DNA from: Okapia johnstoni
Lineage: Eukaryota > Chordata > Mammalia > Artiodactyla > Giraffidae
Assembly (NCBI GenBank): GCA_024291935.2
Contig: CM044306.1
Span: 24,325,501-24,389,500 of the forward strand
Length of the DNA stretch: 64,000 nt
Reading direction: 5' to 3'
The notes under the pieces were generated by a model. It saw only the letters and a program-made list of their open reading frames with translations. It ran no database searches and had not been told where the DNA came from. The first letter of the stretch is position 1. The number at the start of each line of letters is the position of its first letter. This document shows positions 37,400 to 48,770 of this stretch, piece after piece. A program made the translations under genes and the position numbers.

Positions 37400-37497
37400 G
37401 AAGGCAGAGGCCATGTCTTAAGGATCAAACCCACGGCTCAGAGCAGAGCACCTGACACATCATAGCTGCTTAATACATGCTTGATAATGAATGAATT
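37400..37497 (+). mobile_element. L2/MIR-type 3' tail
   Basis: Ends with GCACCTGACACATCATAGCT and GCTTAATACATGCTTGATAA, typical of an old L2 3' terminus, directly before a Bov-tA. Confidence 0.55.
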
Positions 37498-37702
37498 GGG
37501 CTTCCTAGGTGGCTCAGTGGTAAAGAATCTGCCTGCCAACCCACAGGGACATGGGTTCAATCCCCAGGTCGGGAAGGTCCCCTGGAGAAGGACATGGCAA
37601 CCCACACCAGTATCCTTGCTTGGAGAATCCTGTGGACAGAGAAGCCTGGCAAAATATAGTTCATGGGACCGCAGAGAGTCAGGCGAGACTGAGCACACAA
37701 TG
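37498..37702 (+). mobile_element. Bov-tA SINE
   Basis: GGGCTTCCTAGGTGGCTCAG to AGTCAGGCGAGACTGAGCAC, plus orientation. Confidence 0.92.
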
Positions 37703-39340
37703 ACTGCTCGGGCAGTTGGCTGGCTCTGGGAGTCACTGAGAACATGAGAGCTTGTAGAGGCCTCCACAGCTGTGTTTACTATCCTCTCTCTTCATCCTTC
37801 TCAGCCTGCCCTCTGTGGTCCCACCTCTGCGTTAAGCCAGAAGACGTTTCCAAAGATCACTGCTCTCTTGGTGGACAGCACCAGCTGGGTCTCAGCCTCA
37901 ACTGATCATGCCATTCCCTCCCTCCTCCTCGGGGTTCCCACTGCCAATAAGATCCCACTCAGCCCCCACCCAGTCATCAGATTGTTGTTCACATCTTTTG
38001 CTCTTCGATCTCCTCTGGGCAGGCAGGGACATGCCACTGCTGGAAGCCTGGCCTTAGCGAACGCGTGTGTATATGCACACACGCCCCTCTCCCTGTCTCA
38101 GAGCCTCGTCTGGCCCTCCGCCCCTGGCCTGGCCCGTCTTTATGAGACTTGGGCTCTTCCTCTTCAGGTGCTGAATGTAGTGTCTGATTCGAGAGAACCA
38201 GGCATTTTGCAGGTCTGCGTCTGTGGCCTTGGCCTCCCTCAGGGGCTTGGGTTGATCCACCCATAAGGAGGGACCTTCCAGAGAGACGCCAAACCAGGAG
38301 TCTGACCTCATGACGCCCGCAGCACCTGGCAAGGAGGGTACCAGCTCTGCTGTCCTGGCCCAGACCCAGTTCTCTCTTCTAGCATCCACACCTTCACCTT
38401 CCCTGGCTCCCCTCCAGGCCGACAGGACCTCCCCAATCTGGAGAAGGATAAGCCTAGTCTGGTGAGTAGGGTCAGGAGAGGGCGGACCCCCAGGATCTTG
38501 GTCAAATCATTCCCTGGCTCCGTGCCTCAGTTTCCCCCCTGAGAAAGTCTGCCCCTGTTTCCAGGCTTAGGAAGTTAGTTCCCTGGCCTCACTGGGGAAG
38601 AAACCCAAACTAGTGTTGTGTTCCCTTGCAGCCAAGACCTGCCCGCCCCGCCCTGCCCCAGGAGGCCTTGCTAGTTGGTGACGCCCGGCCAGCAAGGCAG
38701 GGTCCTGCAGGATGAAAGCTCAGAGAAGCCAGAGCAGGAATAATAATGATAATCATCAGCTGTGGCGTCTCAACCACCCGGGAATGCGAGGCCCACGCCC
38801 TGCGCTCCCCACACCCCGAGACACTCCGAGGGCTCCTCTCCCTTCATTTTATTGCAGTGATCCCACACTCAGCCATTCCCAGCCCAACCTATTTGGGTTC
38901 CCAAGGACTGCAGTCCAGCTACCTGCTCACTCAAGCCCTATGGGAATAGTGAGCTCAACAAGACCCACTTGTCGAAGATAGAACGCCCGGCTCCTTGGAG
39001 ACTCAGGCTCCTGGGTTTCCCAGAGAAGCATCTGGCCATCCCTGGCCTGAAGCACTTTCCCACAGACCCATTTCTGTCTGGTTAGCGTCAGGTCTAGGAG
39101 CTTTGCCTGTGTCAATATAAATCTACATTCAAGTCCTGGCTGGGCCACAGATTAACTCACCATAGGACCCTGGGCGAGTTTTGTTTTAATTTCGACATTT
39201 TGTGTCCACTACCTCACCTGCCCCGTGCTCACTGCAGATAAACTCTGAATCTTGTAGTCTGATTTTTAAAAATCTGATTTTAAATCACTTTCCCAATCCC
39301 ACTGTTCATTCTCTAGATGCCAGCCAAAGGTGACTCCTCA
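37703..39340. other. No gene recognised
   Basis: GC-moderate intergenic sequence with several ORFs of 90-164 codons on both strands. None has a domain, and the overlapping frames are mutually incompatible. Confidence 0.5.
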
Positions 39341-39344
39341 CTGC

Positions 39345-39690
39345 TGGTCATGCATATCCCATGCCTTCCCATTCCAGAACTTCTGTTCTTCTCTGGGAAT
39401 GTCATTTGCTCCGTTTCTACCTTGTCAGACCTTCCTAGCCTTTGAGGTCCAAGCCAGGGACATCACCTCCATGACTGTACCTAACTCCCCACCCACCTTA
39501 GAACGCTTGTTCCTCTTTGTCTGAGCCTCAAGCCCCTGGATCTACCCTGTACTGTGGTATGTGCAGATCTCAGTTTGCTCACTGAGTCATTAGTGTGCTG
39601 GAGTCTCCATCTCTGGGTCCTCCTGGTGCCTTGTAGAGCACCCTACATACACAACGTGTGCTCGATAAGTGTGTTGGGCATAAATTGTGG
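39345..39690 (+). mobile_element. L2 LINE 3' end, diverged
   Basis: It shows the L2 sequence style, with CCTTCCTAGCCTTTGAGGTC and the tail TGTGCTCGATAAGTGTGTTG. Confidence 0.5.
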
Positions 39691-40960
39691 GAAATAATCA
39701 TCCCCACCCTATTAATTTCCCCACACAAATGTGCTTTGAAAAAGTAAAAGTAGTTATTTTAACATAAAATTGTATGCGTGTGTGTTCTCCTCAGCTTCCT
39801 CGGGGGCAGTGGGATACAGGTACCCAAGTGGCCGGGGAAGGCACTAGCTCCCTGGCGTTGAGCCAGTAGGTGGAAGCCTTTCCTCAACCAGTCTGGTCCA
39901 GTCTGGTCTTGGATTCTGGCTCAAAGGAGATGAGCATTTCCCTCATACCAATCCCATCCCTTTGGGCCTTCTCAACTCTAGCAGCCTCCCTGCCCCATGG
40001 GACTCATACACCAGCAGGACCCCTAGATTCAAGTGTTGTAAAGAGAGGAGTGGTTGGATGTGTTTAGAAACCTCTCAGCTGGATCCTTATGAGAACACCT
40101 TGGAGCAGCGTTCACTGCTGCTGCCTGTTTAGTGTTGTGTATAATATTAATAGTAACGTAACTTCGGCAACGCCTTGTATTTACTTAATGCTTTTCTCCA
40201 GGGAGCTCAACTAATCTTTCCCTCATCTCCAGAAGGAAGAGAAGGATCAAGGCGGTGAAAAAGTGAGCCATTGGGGCCACACTTTGAGTACAAGCATCCT
40301 TTGTTCTAAGAGGTAAATGCAATATGTAGCATTTCAGATGTGTGGAACTGATAAAGTAGGAAACCTGTTCATGTCCTGGGACCTGGAACCTATGACTTAA
40401 GAATTTTCCCCCAAATCAAAGCCAGTGTGAGATGACAGCTCTCATACTGAGAAGTTACATCTCATCAGTAATAAATGTTGAGAATGCACCCTTAACATAA
40501 GTTCAATCACTTACAAATCATACACACGACCCACTATCATTATATTTCAAGACACAAAATACACTTGGGTGAGGTCTGTTTTTAACAATGGTAGGAAGTG
40601 TAATTCACATTTCAAACAGTGACCTTGATAATTACAAATTATAAAGCAAGTTCGCTGGCTGTCACTGTGTTAGACCTGATCAGATTGTCCCTGTGTTACC
40701 CTCCTGATGGGGCTGACCAAGAGCTCCTGTGAGAAGCACCAGTGGAGCCACTTTCTTGTGTGCTAGCGCTTGCTGAGTTACAGAGATCTTTAACCTGCAG
40801 CTCCTTTGCAGGAATTATTTTAGTTCCCATGTCCATTTTGTGAAGTTAATTTAGTTCAAGTTGGATAATATAATCCATAACATCATTTAACCAGGCAGTG
40901 GAAACTGTGATATTAATATTTTGTGGTTTTCTAGCTATGAGCTAAGGATTCGGGGAGCCC
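39691..40960. other. No gene recognised
   Basis: Unique intergenic sequence, AT-rich toward the right, bordering the minisatellite. No transposon is recognised. Confidence 0.55.
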
Positions 40961-40961
40961 T

Positions 40962-42270
40962 GTCAGCCCCTCTGGTGTCACCCCCTCTGGTATTAGCTCC
41001 TCTGGTGTCAACCCTCTGGTGTCAGCCCTCTGGTGTCAACCCCTCTGGTGTCAGCCCTCTGGTGTCAACCCCTTTGGTGTCAGCCCCTCTGGTGTCACTC
41101 CCTCTGGTATTAGCTCCTGTGGTATCACCCCTCTGGTGTCAGTTCCTCTGGTGTCAAACCCTCTAGTATCAGCCCCTCTGGTGTCAGCCCTCTGGTGTCA
41201 GTCCCTCCAGTATCAGCCCCTTTGGTATCAGCCCTCTGGTGTAAACCCCTCTGGTGTCAGCCTCTCTGGTGTCATCCTGTCTGGTGTCAGGTCCTCTGGT
41301 GTCAGCCCCTCTGGTGTCAGCCCCTCTGGTATCAGCCGTCTGGTGTAAACCCCTCTGGTGTCAGCCTCTCTGGTGTCATCCTCTCTGGTGTCAGCCCCTC
41401 TGGTATCAGCCATCTGGTATCAGCCCCTCTGGTATCAGCTCCTCTGGTATCACCCCTCTGGTGTCAACCCCTCTGGTATCAGCCCCTCTGGTGTAAACCC
41501 CTCTGGCATCAGCCCTCTGGTATCAGCCCCTCTGGTATCAGCCCTCTGGTATCAGCCCCTCTGGTGTCACCCCTCTGGTATCAGCCCTCTGGTATCAGCC
41601 CCTCTGGTGTCAGCCTCTCTGGTGTCAGGTCCTCTGGTGTCAACCCCTCTGGTATCAGCCCTCTGATATCAGCCCTCTGGTATCAGCTCCTCTGGTATCA
41701 CCCCTCTGGTGTCAACCCCTCTGGTATCAGCCCCTCTGGTGTAAACCCCTCTGGTATCAGCCCCTCTGGTGTAAACCCTTCTGGTATCAGCCCTCTGATA
41801 TCAGCCCTCTGGTATCAGCTCCTCTGGTATCACCCCTCTGGTGTAAACCCCTCTGGTATCAGCCCCTCTGGTGTCAACCCCTCTGGTATCAGCCCCTCTG
41901 GTGTCACCCCTCTGGTATCAGCCCTCTGGTATCAGCCCCTCTGGTGTCAGCCTCTCTGGTGTCAGGTCCTCTGGTGTCAACCCCTCTGGTATCAGCCCTC
42001 TGGTATCAGCTCCTCTGGTATCACCCCTCTGGTGTAAACCCCTCTGGTATCAGCCCCTCTGGTGTCAGCCTCTCTGGTGTCAGGTCCTCTGGTGTCAACC
42101 CCTCTGGTATCAGCCCTCTGGTATCAGCTCCTCTGGTATCACCCCTCTGGTGTAAACCCCTCTGGTATCAGCCCCTCTGGTATAAACCCTTCTGGTATCA
42201 GCCCTCTGATATCAGCCCTCTGGTATCAGCCCCTCTGGTGTCAGGCCCTCTGATGTCAGTCCCTCTGACA
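40962..42270. repeat. Minisatellite of 14/15 bp units, about 1.3 kb
   Basis: Roughly 90 tandem copies of a unit built around CCCCTCTGGTRTCAG. Units of 15 bp and 14 bp (one C fewer) are mixed, and variants include GTAAAC, GTCAAC, CAGGTC and TGATATCAG forms. Larger blocks repeat: the segment starting CCTCTCTGGTGTCAGGTCCT at 41951 recurs at 42069, a 118 bp higher-order period (six 15-mers plus two 14-mers), with a related copy at 41614. The array lacks stop codons in forward frames, producing ORFs up to 280 codons that are not evidence of a gene. Confidence 0.97.
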
Positions 42271-42453
42271 TGCCTCTGCGCCTCTCCCAGCAGCCCCCTG
42301 GTGTCTACCATGGCCTCTGGCTTCGTGTCCCAACTTGCTTGATTCAGTCTAAAGGGAGTCTTCTGCAACTGCACCTCGTTTCCATCACTGAACTACCATT
42401 CCCTCCGTCTCCAAGCCCCTCCTGGCTACCTCAGCCACCTCAAGCTCACCCTT

Positions 42454-42726
42454 TTTTTTTTCCTTTTTAAAAAATTTTTAGTTATTTATTTATTTTTGGC
42501 TGCCCTCGGTCTTTGTTGCTTCAGGCAGACATTTTCTAGTTGTAGCTTGTGGGCTCAGTAGTTGCAGCTCATGAGCTCTAGAGCATGGGCTCAGTAGTTG
42601 TGGTACACGGGCTTAGTTTGTTGGAACTTCAACAAACTCCACAGTTTGTGGCATCTTCACAGACAAGGAATCGAACCTGTGTCCCCTGCATTGGCAGGCA
42701 GATTCCTAATCACTGGACCACCAGAG
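42454..42726 (-). mobile_element. CHR-type SINE (first of two at one target)
   Basis: A T-rich tail at the low end and the head reversed as ATCACTGGACCACCAGAG at the high end. AAGCTCACCCTT at 42442-42453 precedes it and AAGGCTCACTCTT at 42727-42739 follows. Confidence 0.85.
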
Positions 42727-42739
42727 AAGGCTCACTCTT

Positions 42740-42868
42740 TCTTTCTCTCTTTTTTTTTGACCATCCCATGGGGCTTTCAGGATCTTAGTTCCCAGACCAG
42801 GGGTTGAACCTGGGCCCTCTACAGTGAAAGCGCTGAGTCATAACCCCTGGGCTGCCAGGGAATTCCCT
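42740..42868 (-). mobile_element. CHR-type SINE (second at the same target)
   Basis: TTTTGACCATCCCATGGGGC to GGGCTGCCAGGGAATTCCCT. A third target copy AAGCTCACCCTT lies at 42870-42881. Confidence 0.85.
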
Positions 42869-43039
42869 GAAGCTCACCCTTCCTAAACCTCCTCTGTCAA
42901 GCCTACTTTGTTCCCTTTCTTCCCCATCTCTGATAAGGACACCACTTTACACTCAGACTAGAAACTGCAGGGTCATTTCTTCTCTTTCCTCCTTGCCATC
43001 CTTCCAAACTAGTCCACTTTCTTCCTTTTGTTTTCTTGA

Positions 43040-43093
43040 GCAGTATTTTTATTTTATTATTATTTTTAATTGTATAGTTGCTGTACAATATTA
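43040..43093 (-). mobile_element. L1 3' UTR piece (left of nested insertions)
   Basis: AATTGTATAGTTGCTGTACA-type L1 3' sequence, which resumes at about 43469 after the mariner and BovB pieces. Confidence 0.6.
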
Positions 43094-43138
43094 TATTGGG
43101 TTGGCCCGAAAGTTTGTTCAGGTCTTTCCGTAACATAT
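43094..43138. mobile_element. Mariner-type terminal fragment
   Basis: TATTGGGTTGGCCCGAAAGT is the terminal inverted repeat of the ruminant mariner family as I recall it. About 45 bp survive, with no transposase. It begins after a TA. Confidence 0.75.
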
Positions 43139-43146
43139 TACCCAGT

Positions 43147-43468
43147 ATGTTGTTGCTGTTCAGTCACTTAGTCATGTCTGACTCTTTGTTGCCCCATGGA
43201 CTGTAGCACGCCAGGATTTCCTGTCCTTTACCATCTCCTGGAGCTTGCTCAAACTCATGTCTGCTAAGTCGGTGATGCCATCCAACCGTCTCGTCCTCTG
43301 TCGTCCCCTTCTCCTCCTGCCTTCAATCTTTCCCAGCATCAGGGTCTTTTCTAATGAGTCAGCTCTACATCAGGTGGCCAAAGTATTGGAGGTTCAGCTT
43401 CAACATCAGTCCTTCCGATGAATATTTAGGATTGATTTCCTTTAGGACTGACTGGTTTGATCTCCTTG
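43147..43468 (-). mobile_element. BovB 3' fragment nested in L1
   Basis: BovB 3' sequence on the minus strand. GTATGTT occurs at 43145-43151 and 43468-43474, a probable 7 bp target duplication. L1-type sequence continues beyond. Confidence 0.88.
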
Positions 43469-43840
43469 TATGTTATAGGTGTACAGTATAGTGAGTCACA
43501 GTTTCTAAAGTCCATTTATAGTTATTATAAAATATTGGCTGTATTCCCCATGCTGTACTATATTTTTTATTTTCTAATTTTTTTTACATTTATTTTTTAT
43601 TTTATATTGGAATATAGTTGATTTACAATGTGTTAGTTTCAGGTGTACAGCAACGTGACTCAGTTATATATATACATATATCCATTCTTTTTCATATTCT
43701 TTTCCCATATAGGTTATTACAGAGTATTGAGTAGAGTTCCCTGTGCTCCACAGTAGGTCCTTGTTGTTTCTCTATTTTGTACATAGTAGTGTGTATGTGT
43801 TAATCCCAAACTCCTAATTTATCCCTCCCCACGTTAGTCC
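43469..43840 (-). mobile_element. L1 3' UTR (right part)
   Basis: GTGTTAGTTTCAGGTGTACA and AGTTCCCTGTGCTCCACAGT are the reverse of the 3' region of an older cetartiodactyl L1. The same family occurs in plus orientation at 54070-54525. Confidence 0.8.
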
Positions 43841-43869
43841 ACTTTGTAAGGGCCCTCCCTTTGGTGTCT

Positions 43870-44300
43870 CTGGCCCTTACCTTTGCTGGGCCACTAAACC
43901 AGTTGGCCTCCCGGCCACTGTTCTGATCCCTCTCATTTCCCTTCCACACTTCTGCCAGAGAATTCTTTCAAATACATGAGTCTGATTTGGGTCTCTCCCT
44001 TCCTAGCCTCTCCACATGCCTCAGACTGAAAGGATGAAGTTCCACCTCTCAGCAGAGGATTGTTTGGCTAGGCCCTGCTGACCCTTCTAAGCTGGTCACT
44101 CCCAGCAACTCTCTCTGCTCCCGACCCCCAGGCATTCACCCAGGAGCCACACCTTGAATACCATGCTCCCTTCTCAGCTGCTGACTTACTTTTCTTGACC
44201 TCTAAGACCAGTATGCCCAGCACCTTCCAAACACTGAAAGCAGGAAGTTACTCCATCTTCATGCACTCTAGCACTTGGTACGAAATGCTTTTGTTTTATG
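43870..44300 (+). mobile_element. L2-like sequence, diverged
   Basis: CCAGAGAATTCTTTCAAATA and GTCTCTCCCTTCCTAGCC resemble the L2 3' region; strongly diverged. Confidence 0.45.
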
Positions 44301-44519
44301 CTGAAATGTGATGAGCTGTCCGTATCCTCTGTTAGCCATTGGTTCCTGAATGCTTAGGCTACATCTATCTTATTTCTATCCCCTCCTTCCTTCCCTTCCA
44401 TCCTAGCCTGGTGTGGGGCAGGCTCCCCATGAAGCGCTGTCCCCTGGACATGAGGCATTGGGAGCTTCTTCCCACACTTCACCTGTGCTGTCTCCTACTC
44501 CAGTCCCCAGCGGCTAATG

Positions 44520-44750
44520 CTGAAAAAGCAATCCTCGGTACCAGATATTGTTCTAGAAGCCTTGGGCACACTAGCTCACTTAATCCTCCCCACAACACCA
44601 CGAGCTCGTCCCTTCTGGCATCTCCACTTACCGATGAGGAAGTTGAAGCACAGAAAAGTTATGCGTCAGCCCCAGGTGGTGGGGCTAGTAAGCGGCTGAG
44701 TCAGGAGTCAGACTCAGCATCCTGGATACAGGGGCGGATGGTCACCTCTG
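44520..44750 (+). mobile_element. MIR element
   Basis: ACCGATGAGGAAGTTGAAGC and GGTGGTGGGGCTAGTAAGCG, followed by GAGTCAGACTC, fit an old MIR. The 236-codon ORF spanning it is chance. Confidence 0.75.
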
Positions 44751-46111
44751 GCCAGTGCCGTGCCACCTCACTCAGCCCTCTCACTGTTCTGCCTTCCCTC
44801 CACAAGACTGGATGCTGTTCCCAAGGCCAGTTGAACCCCCTTCCACCCTGCCCAGGGGTGAGACTGAGGGTCTGGTGGCTCAGGTGGCTCTCTCCCCACA
44901 GAGGGAAGGACAGACATGACAGTCTCCCGCTGACCACCCCTGCCCCACTGTCCCTGGGGGCACTGCTTTCCTGGGCCAAGGCTCTTTGCAGGGGATTTGA
45001 GCCCTGGTCTCAGTGGATCCAAATCATTTCTCTGGGAGTGTCTGCCTGAACCCTGCCCATGAGCCCCTCAGGCACCTGGGGGGCTTTCCCCACCTGTTTT
45101 ACCTGATCAACTTCCGGCCATTACTAACATCTCATTCTCCTTCTCTGGGGCTTTTTTTCTATTCTGCCTTGCTTCCCCACACTTCCTTCCTGTTCTTCTT
45201 TCTCTTTACAAGAAGACTGGGTATTTTTAACCTGAGGTTTCCAGTCACCTCTTACTGTCCGGTTGGGACTAGGTGGGGCTGCTGGCATGGTTTGCCAACC
45301 ATGGGGGTTATGGTTTGTGGCCACTCTGCTGAGCCCAGCCTCAGCTCTCACCCTTAGCCGTCTCTCGTAAGCTTTCCCTTCTCCACTTATAGAGGAAACA
45401 CCCTAAACGGGCTATTCACTGAAGCTTTGGAAATTGTACAGGGCAGGTAGTCAGCTCCCTCCCGCTCCTGCGATGCTGGGAGGCTGCTATGGAACCAGGT
45501 GAGGATCACTCACGCCGGAGCCTCACCAGGCCTCCAGGGTCAGCTCTCGGTCCACCTGTGTGATCCTCACTAGGAAGCGTTAGGGGGCTGCTGGTCTCTG
45601 GTCTGTGTTGTCTCCGCATTTTCGGAGAGGCAGCTCTGACTCCCTCTCTGCCCTCCTCTGCTGGCCAACGTCTCTGCCTCCTGGCAACGCTTCCTGCTTC
45701 ACCTTCCGCCTCAGCCCCAGCCTGGTCCCCCATCGCTCTGTCCTCACCGGCCTCCAACCAACCCCCCGCCCAGGCTTCCCTGCCCTGCCGGTGATAAAAA
45801 GAGAAACTTTTATTTGAAGACCAAACAACTGCAAAGGGAAGATAACTGGGCTTTTAGAGTTTCCCAGTTATTGTTGTTTATTTTTAAGTTCGGTTTCTGT
45901 GCTCAGCTTTCTTAAATAAGAGAATAGTGGCAACTAAATGAGTTGATAGCTGAGATTCTCTTTTAAGCAACTGACAGTGACTCACTGCAGGCTGCTGGGC
46001 CCACGGCTAATGTTCTCTAAATAATTGATAGGCGTAAGGACTGCCCCGGGCAGTGCAGTATCCCACTGCGCCCTCTGAGTCACCACGAAGGATTAAAAGT
46101 ATATTCAGCAT
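44751..46111. other. No gene recognised
   Basis: Intergenic, moderately GC-rich; overlapping ORFs on both strands have no domains. Confidence 0.5.
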
Positions 46112-46124
46112 TGTTTTTATGTTG

Positions 46125-46358
46125 TGTATGTGTGCGCGCTGAGTCGCTTTTAATCGTGTCCGACTCTTTGCGACACTATGGACTGTAGCTCTCTAGGCTC
46201 CTTTGTCTATGGCATTCTCCAGGCCAGAATACTGGAGTGGGTTGCCATGCCCTCCTCCAGGGGATCTTCCTGACCCAGGGATCAAATCTGTGTCTCTTAT
46301 GTCTCCTGCATTGGCAGGCGGGTTTTCTTTTTTTACCACTAGCGCCACCTGGGAAGTC
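46125..46358 (-). mobile_element. Bov-tA SINE with target duplication
   Basis: Minus-strand Bov-tA. Exact 13 bp TGTTTTTATGTTG at 46112-46124 and 46359-46371. Confidence 0.93.
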
Positions 46359-46371
46359 TGTTTTTATGTTG

Positions 46372-47388
46372 ACTGTGCTTTAAAAATTTGAATTCCTTAA
46401 AAAACAGGCACTCCCCCACCCCCTCCCCACCCATATAACCTATATAGTAACCAGCTGATTACTGATTGGAAATGGGTCTTTGGGCCTTGTAGACCTGACA
46501 GAGTATGTGCAGCCCACATCCCTAGCCTCAGCCCCAACCACATCTCTGCTTCACACTCTCTTAACTGACCCACCACTCCCCCTGGTCAGCTGCCCCACGG
46601 TCCACTCTGAAGCAGTAATGCCTTCAGGCCCCACCATGAGCTGGGACTACAACCTGTCCTGCCTCTCCTGTTCCCTGGCACCCCTTTTGGAGTCGGTCAG
46701 TCATTCAGTTTACAAACACTTATTGGGCATCCCCCATGAGCAGAATGCCATGCTGGGTGGGTGTTGGGAAAAGACAGAAGAGGTTGGTGCCACCTTCAAG
46801 GGGAAAGCTCTCCCACCACAAACACCCAGAGAACTGCTTACTGAAAGTTCACAAGAACTCTGTCTCACAATCAAAGAAGGGGGAGTCAAACAGGGGTGGG
46901 CTTTTTCAGAAAAGGCTTCTTGAAAGGGAGAGGCTGGAGTCTAACTTTGATTCTCAGTAGGGCCATCCCAGCTGGGCAAGTAGGTGCACAGGGTGGCGGA
47001 GCTCATCTGGGAATGGGACCAGAATTCCCCACCACCTCTGCCTGGCAGCTGCCTTGTGAATCCTGGGCTGCCCCTTCCCCTCTGGGCCAACTGGGTGATA
47101 AGGACGGGGGACCAGCCCCAGCAAGGAGGAAGTGGCCTGGCTTCCTGTTTGTTTGTAAATCTCAGAGCAGCACCATGCAGCCATGAACCTCAGCTAAGCA
47201 GAGCAACCCCAGCCTGAGCCAAGAGCTCTGGGGAGCTCGCCAACCAATCCAGCAAGCCCTCAGCCAGCTGGGACTCCAGAGCAGGGACCCGTCCAGGGCA
47301 GCCACGCTTGGATGGCCAGCCTGGTAGCAGCCATGCCAGCTTGTCAGGGATAGGAGGTGGAGCAATGACTTCTCCAAAGAAGTTAGAG
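46372..47388. other. No gene recognised
   Basis: Intergenic. A C-rich stretch lies at about 46411-46432, and a MIR/L2-like patch at 46695-46760 (CAGTTTACAAACACTTATTG). The 147-codon ORF at 46480-46923 shows no domain. Confidence 0.5.
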
Positions 47389-47455
47389 TCACACACTCAC
47401 ACACTCACATGTCACACACTCACAAAATGTCACACACTCACACACTCACAAAATG
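47389..47455. repeat. Short minisatellite, CACACACTCA units
   Basis: Three to four copies of a GTCACACACTCACAAAAT-type unit, with CACACACTCA sub-repeats. Confidence 0.9.
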
Positions 47456-47584
47456 AAGCCTCTGGGCAGCTCCAAGGGCTCAAGTAATACCATCCCCCCA
47501 CCCAAAAGATTATTTCCTAGGACCCTGGGCACATCTCTTTTGCCCTAGAGGGAAACCTTGTGCAGAGATCACTGGGCCCTTTGA

Positions 47585-48085
47585 AAAATGGAGCTGCATG
47601 CATTGTGGTTTTGTTTGCAGCAGCAAAATACATGAAAAACCACCACCAAGTCATTCAAAAGCCAATTGGTGACAACAAAATATGATAGATTCGGGGGAAA
47701 TGCTGCAGCCATTCTAAAGAATGGGGTGGATTTGTTTGTGCTACTGTGGTGAGATGTCCAAGACAGTTCAGTAAGTGAAAGCAGTCGGATTCGGAAGAGA
47801 GTGGCCCCTTTTGTGTGAATAACCAGGACAGCAGAGGACATGTTCATATGGGCTTAGAGATGGATGTGCTCCTGAATGCTTGGCTTTTTGTTTTCTGAAA
47901 GGAAATGTAAGTGACCTAACAGTGATTATTTTAGGAAAAGCAACTGTGGGAGAAAAGTGATGGAAAGGTATTCAGTTTACTATTTATTTTCCTGTGCTAT
48001 TCTCTAGTGATGTACATATGATATTAAATATAATATTTAAAAAACGCTACCTGTGGGCGCTGGGATTGTGGTTTACTCTGTTTAA
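47585..48085 (+). mobile_element. Old L1M ORF2/3' fragment
   Basis: TGCTGCAGCCATTCTAAAGA, GTGAGATGTCCAAGACAG and GCAACTGTGGGAGAAAAG are a diverged L1 3' region. Frames are broken. Confidence 0.65.
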
Positions 48086-48125
48086 TTCTTTATACTTCAC
48101 TGTATTATTTAAAATAAAAAATATT

Positions 48126-48236
48126 GGGCTTCCCTGGCAGTCCAGTGGTTAGGACTCTGTGATCCCACTACAGGGCACATACCGTCTGCCCCCTGATGGG
48201 GGAAGATCCCACATGCCGTGTAGCCAAAACAATAAA
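48126..48236 (+). mobile_element. CHR-type SINE fragment
   Basis: GGGCTTCCCTGGCAGTCCAG to CCACATGCCGTGTAGCCAAA. Confidence 0.85.
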
Positions 48237-48639
48237 CAAATGAAATTCAAATTTCCAAGCAACAAGTATTATCTTTAAGCCAATCTAAGGAGCCAGGCAG
48301 TGTGCATCTGCAAGATTAAACAGGGTAGAGCTAGGGTCACACATTCTCCAGAAAAGTTGACCAGAGGAGATGGGGAGAATGCTTTGCTTTAAGATCTGCA
48401 CACATCGGTAAGAGCGGAGCCAATTCAATGCTCCACTCTATGGATTCCTATGGCAAATGTTTGAACTGTCTCCGTTTTCCTTTTAACCATTCCATTCCCC
48501 TGTTTCTCCTCCCATTTCATGGCCTCATCATTTAACTTTTGACCTGAACCCAGCAATAAGAAACAGAAATCTGAAGGGAGAAGAAGATACACAATATGAC
48601 TTCAATACACACGACCCGATCACCTGTCATTTGACTTAA

Positions 48640-48770
48640 GTTGTATTCACTTCTTTATAAAAGATCTGTGTTTGACTCATCTTCTGGTCCCCTGAAGCAT
48701 CTAGCCCAGGACTGCACCCAGTAGGCATTTAGTAATCATTGTTGGATGAGTAAATGGACCAGCGTGTGTA
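48640..48770 (+). mobile_element. L2 3' terminus
   Basis: CATCTAGCCCAGGACTGCAC and AGTAGGCATTTAGTAATCAT match the typical L2 tail. Confidence 0.6.

Noticed and set aside
41195..42037. 280-codon ORF as a repeat protein gene
   Set aside because: The frame exists only because the minisatellite unit has no stop. Comparable ORFs occur in the other forward frames, and there is no promoter, splice signal or unique flanking coding sequence.
40962..42270. CRISPR-like array
   Set aside because: Units are contiguous variants of one 14/15-bp motif without unique spacers, in a mammalian genome.
46480..46923. 147-codon plus ORF
   Set aside because: It includes a MIR/L2-like patch and has no domain or signal.
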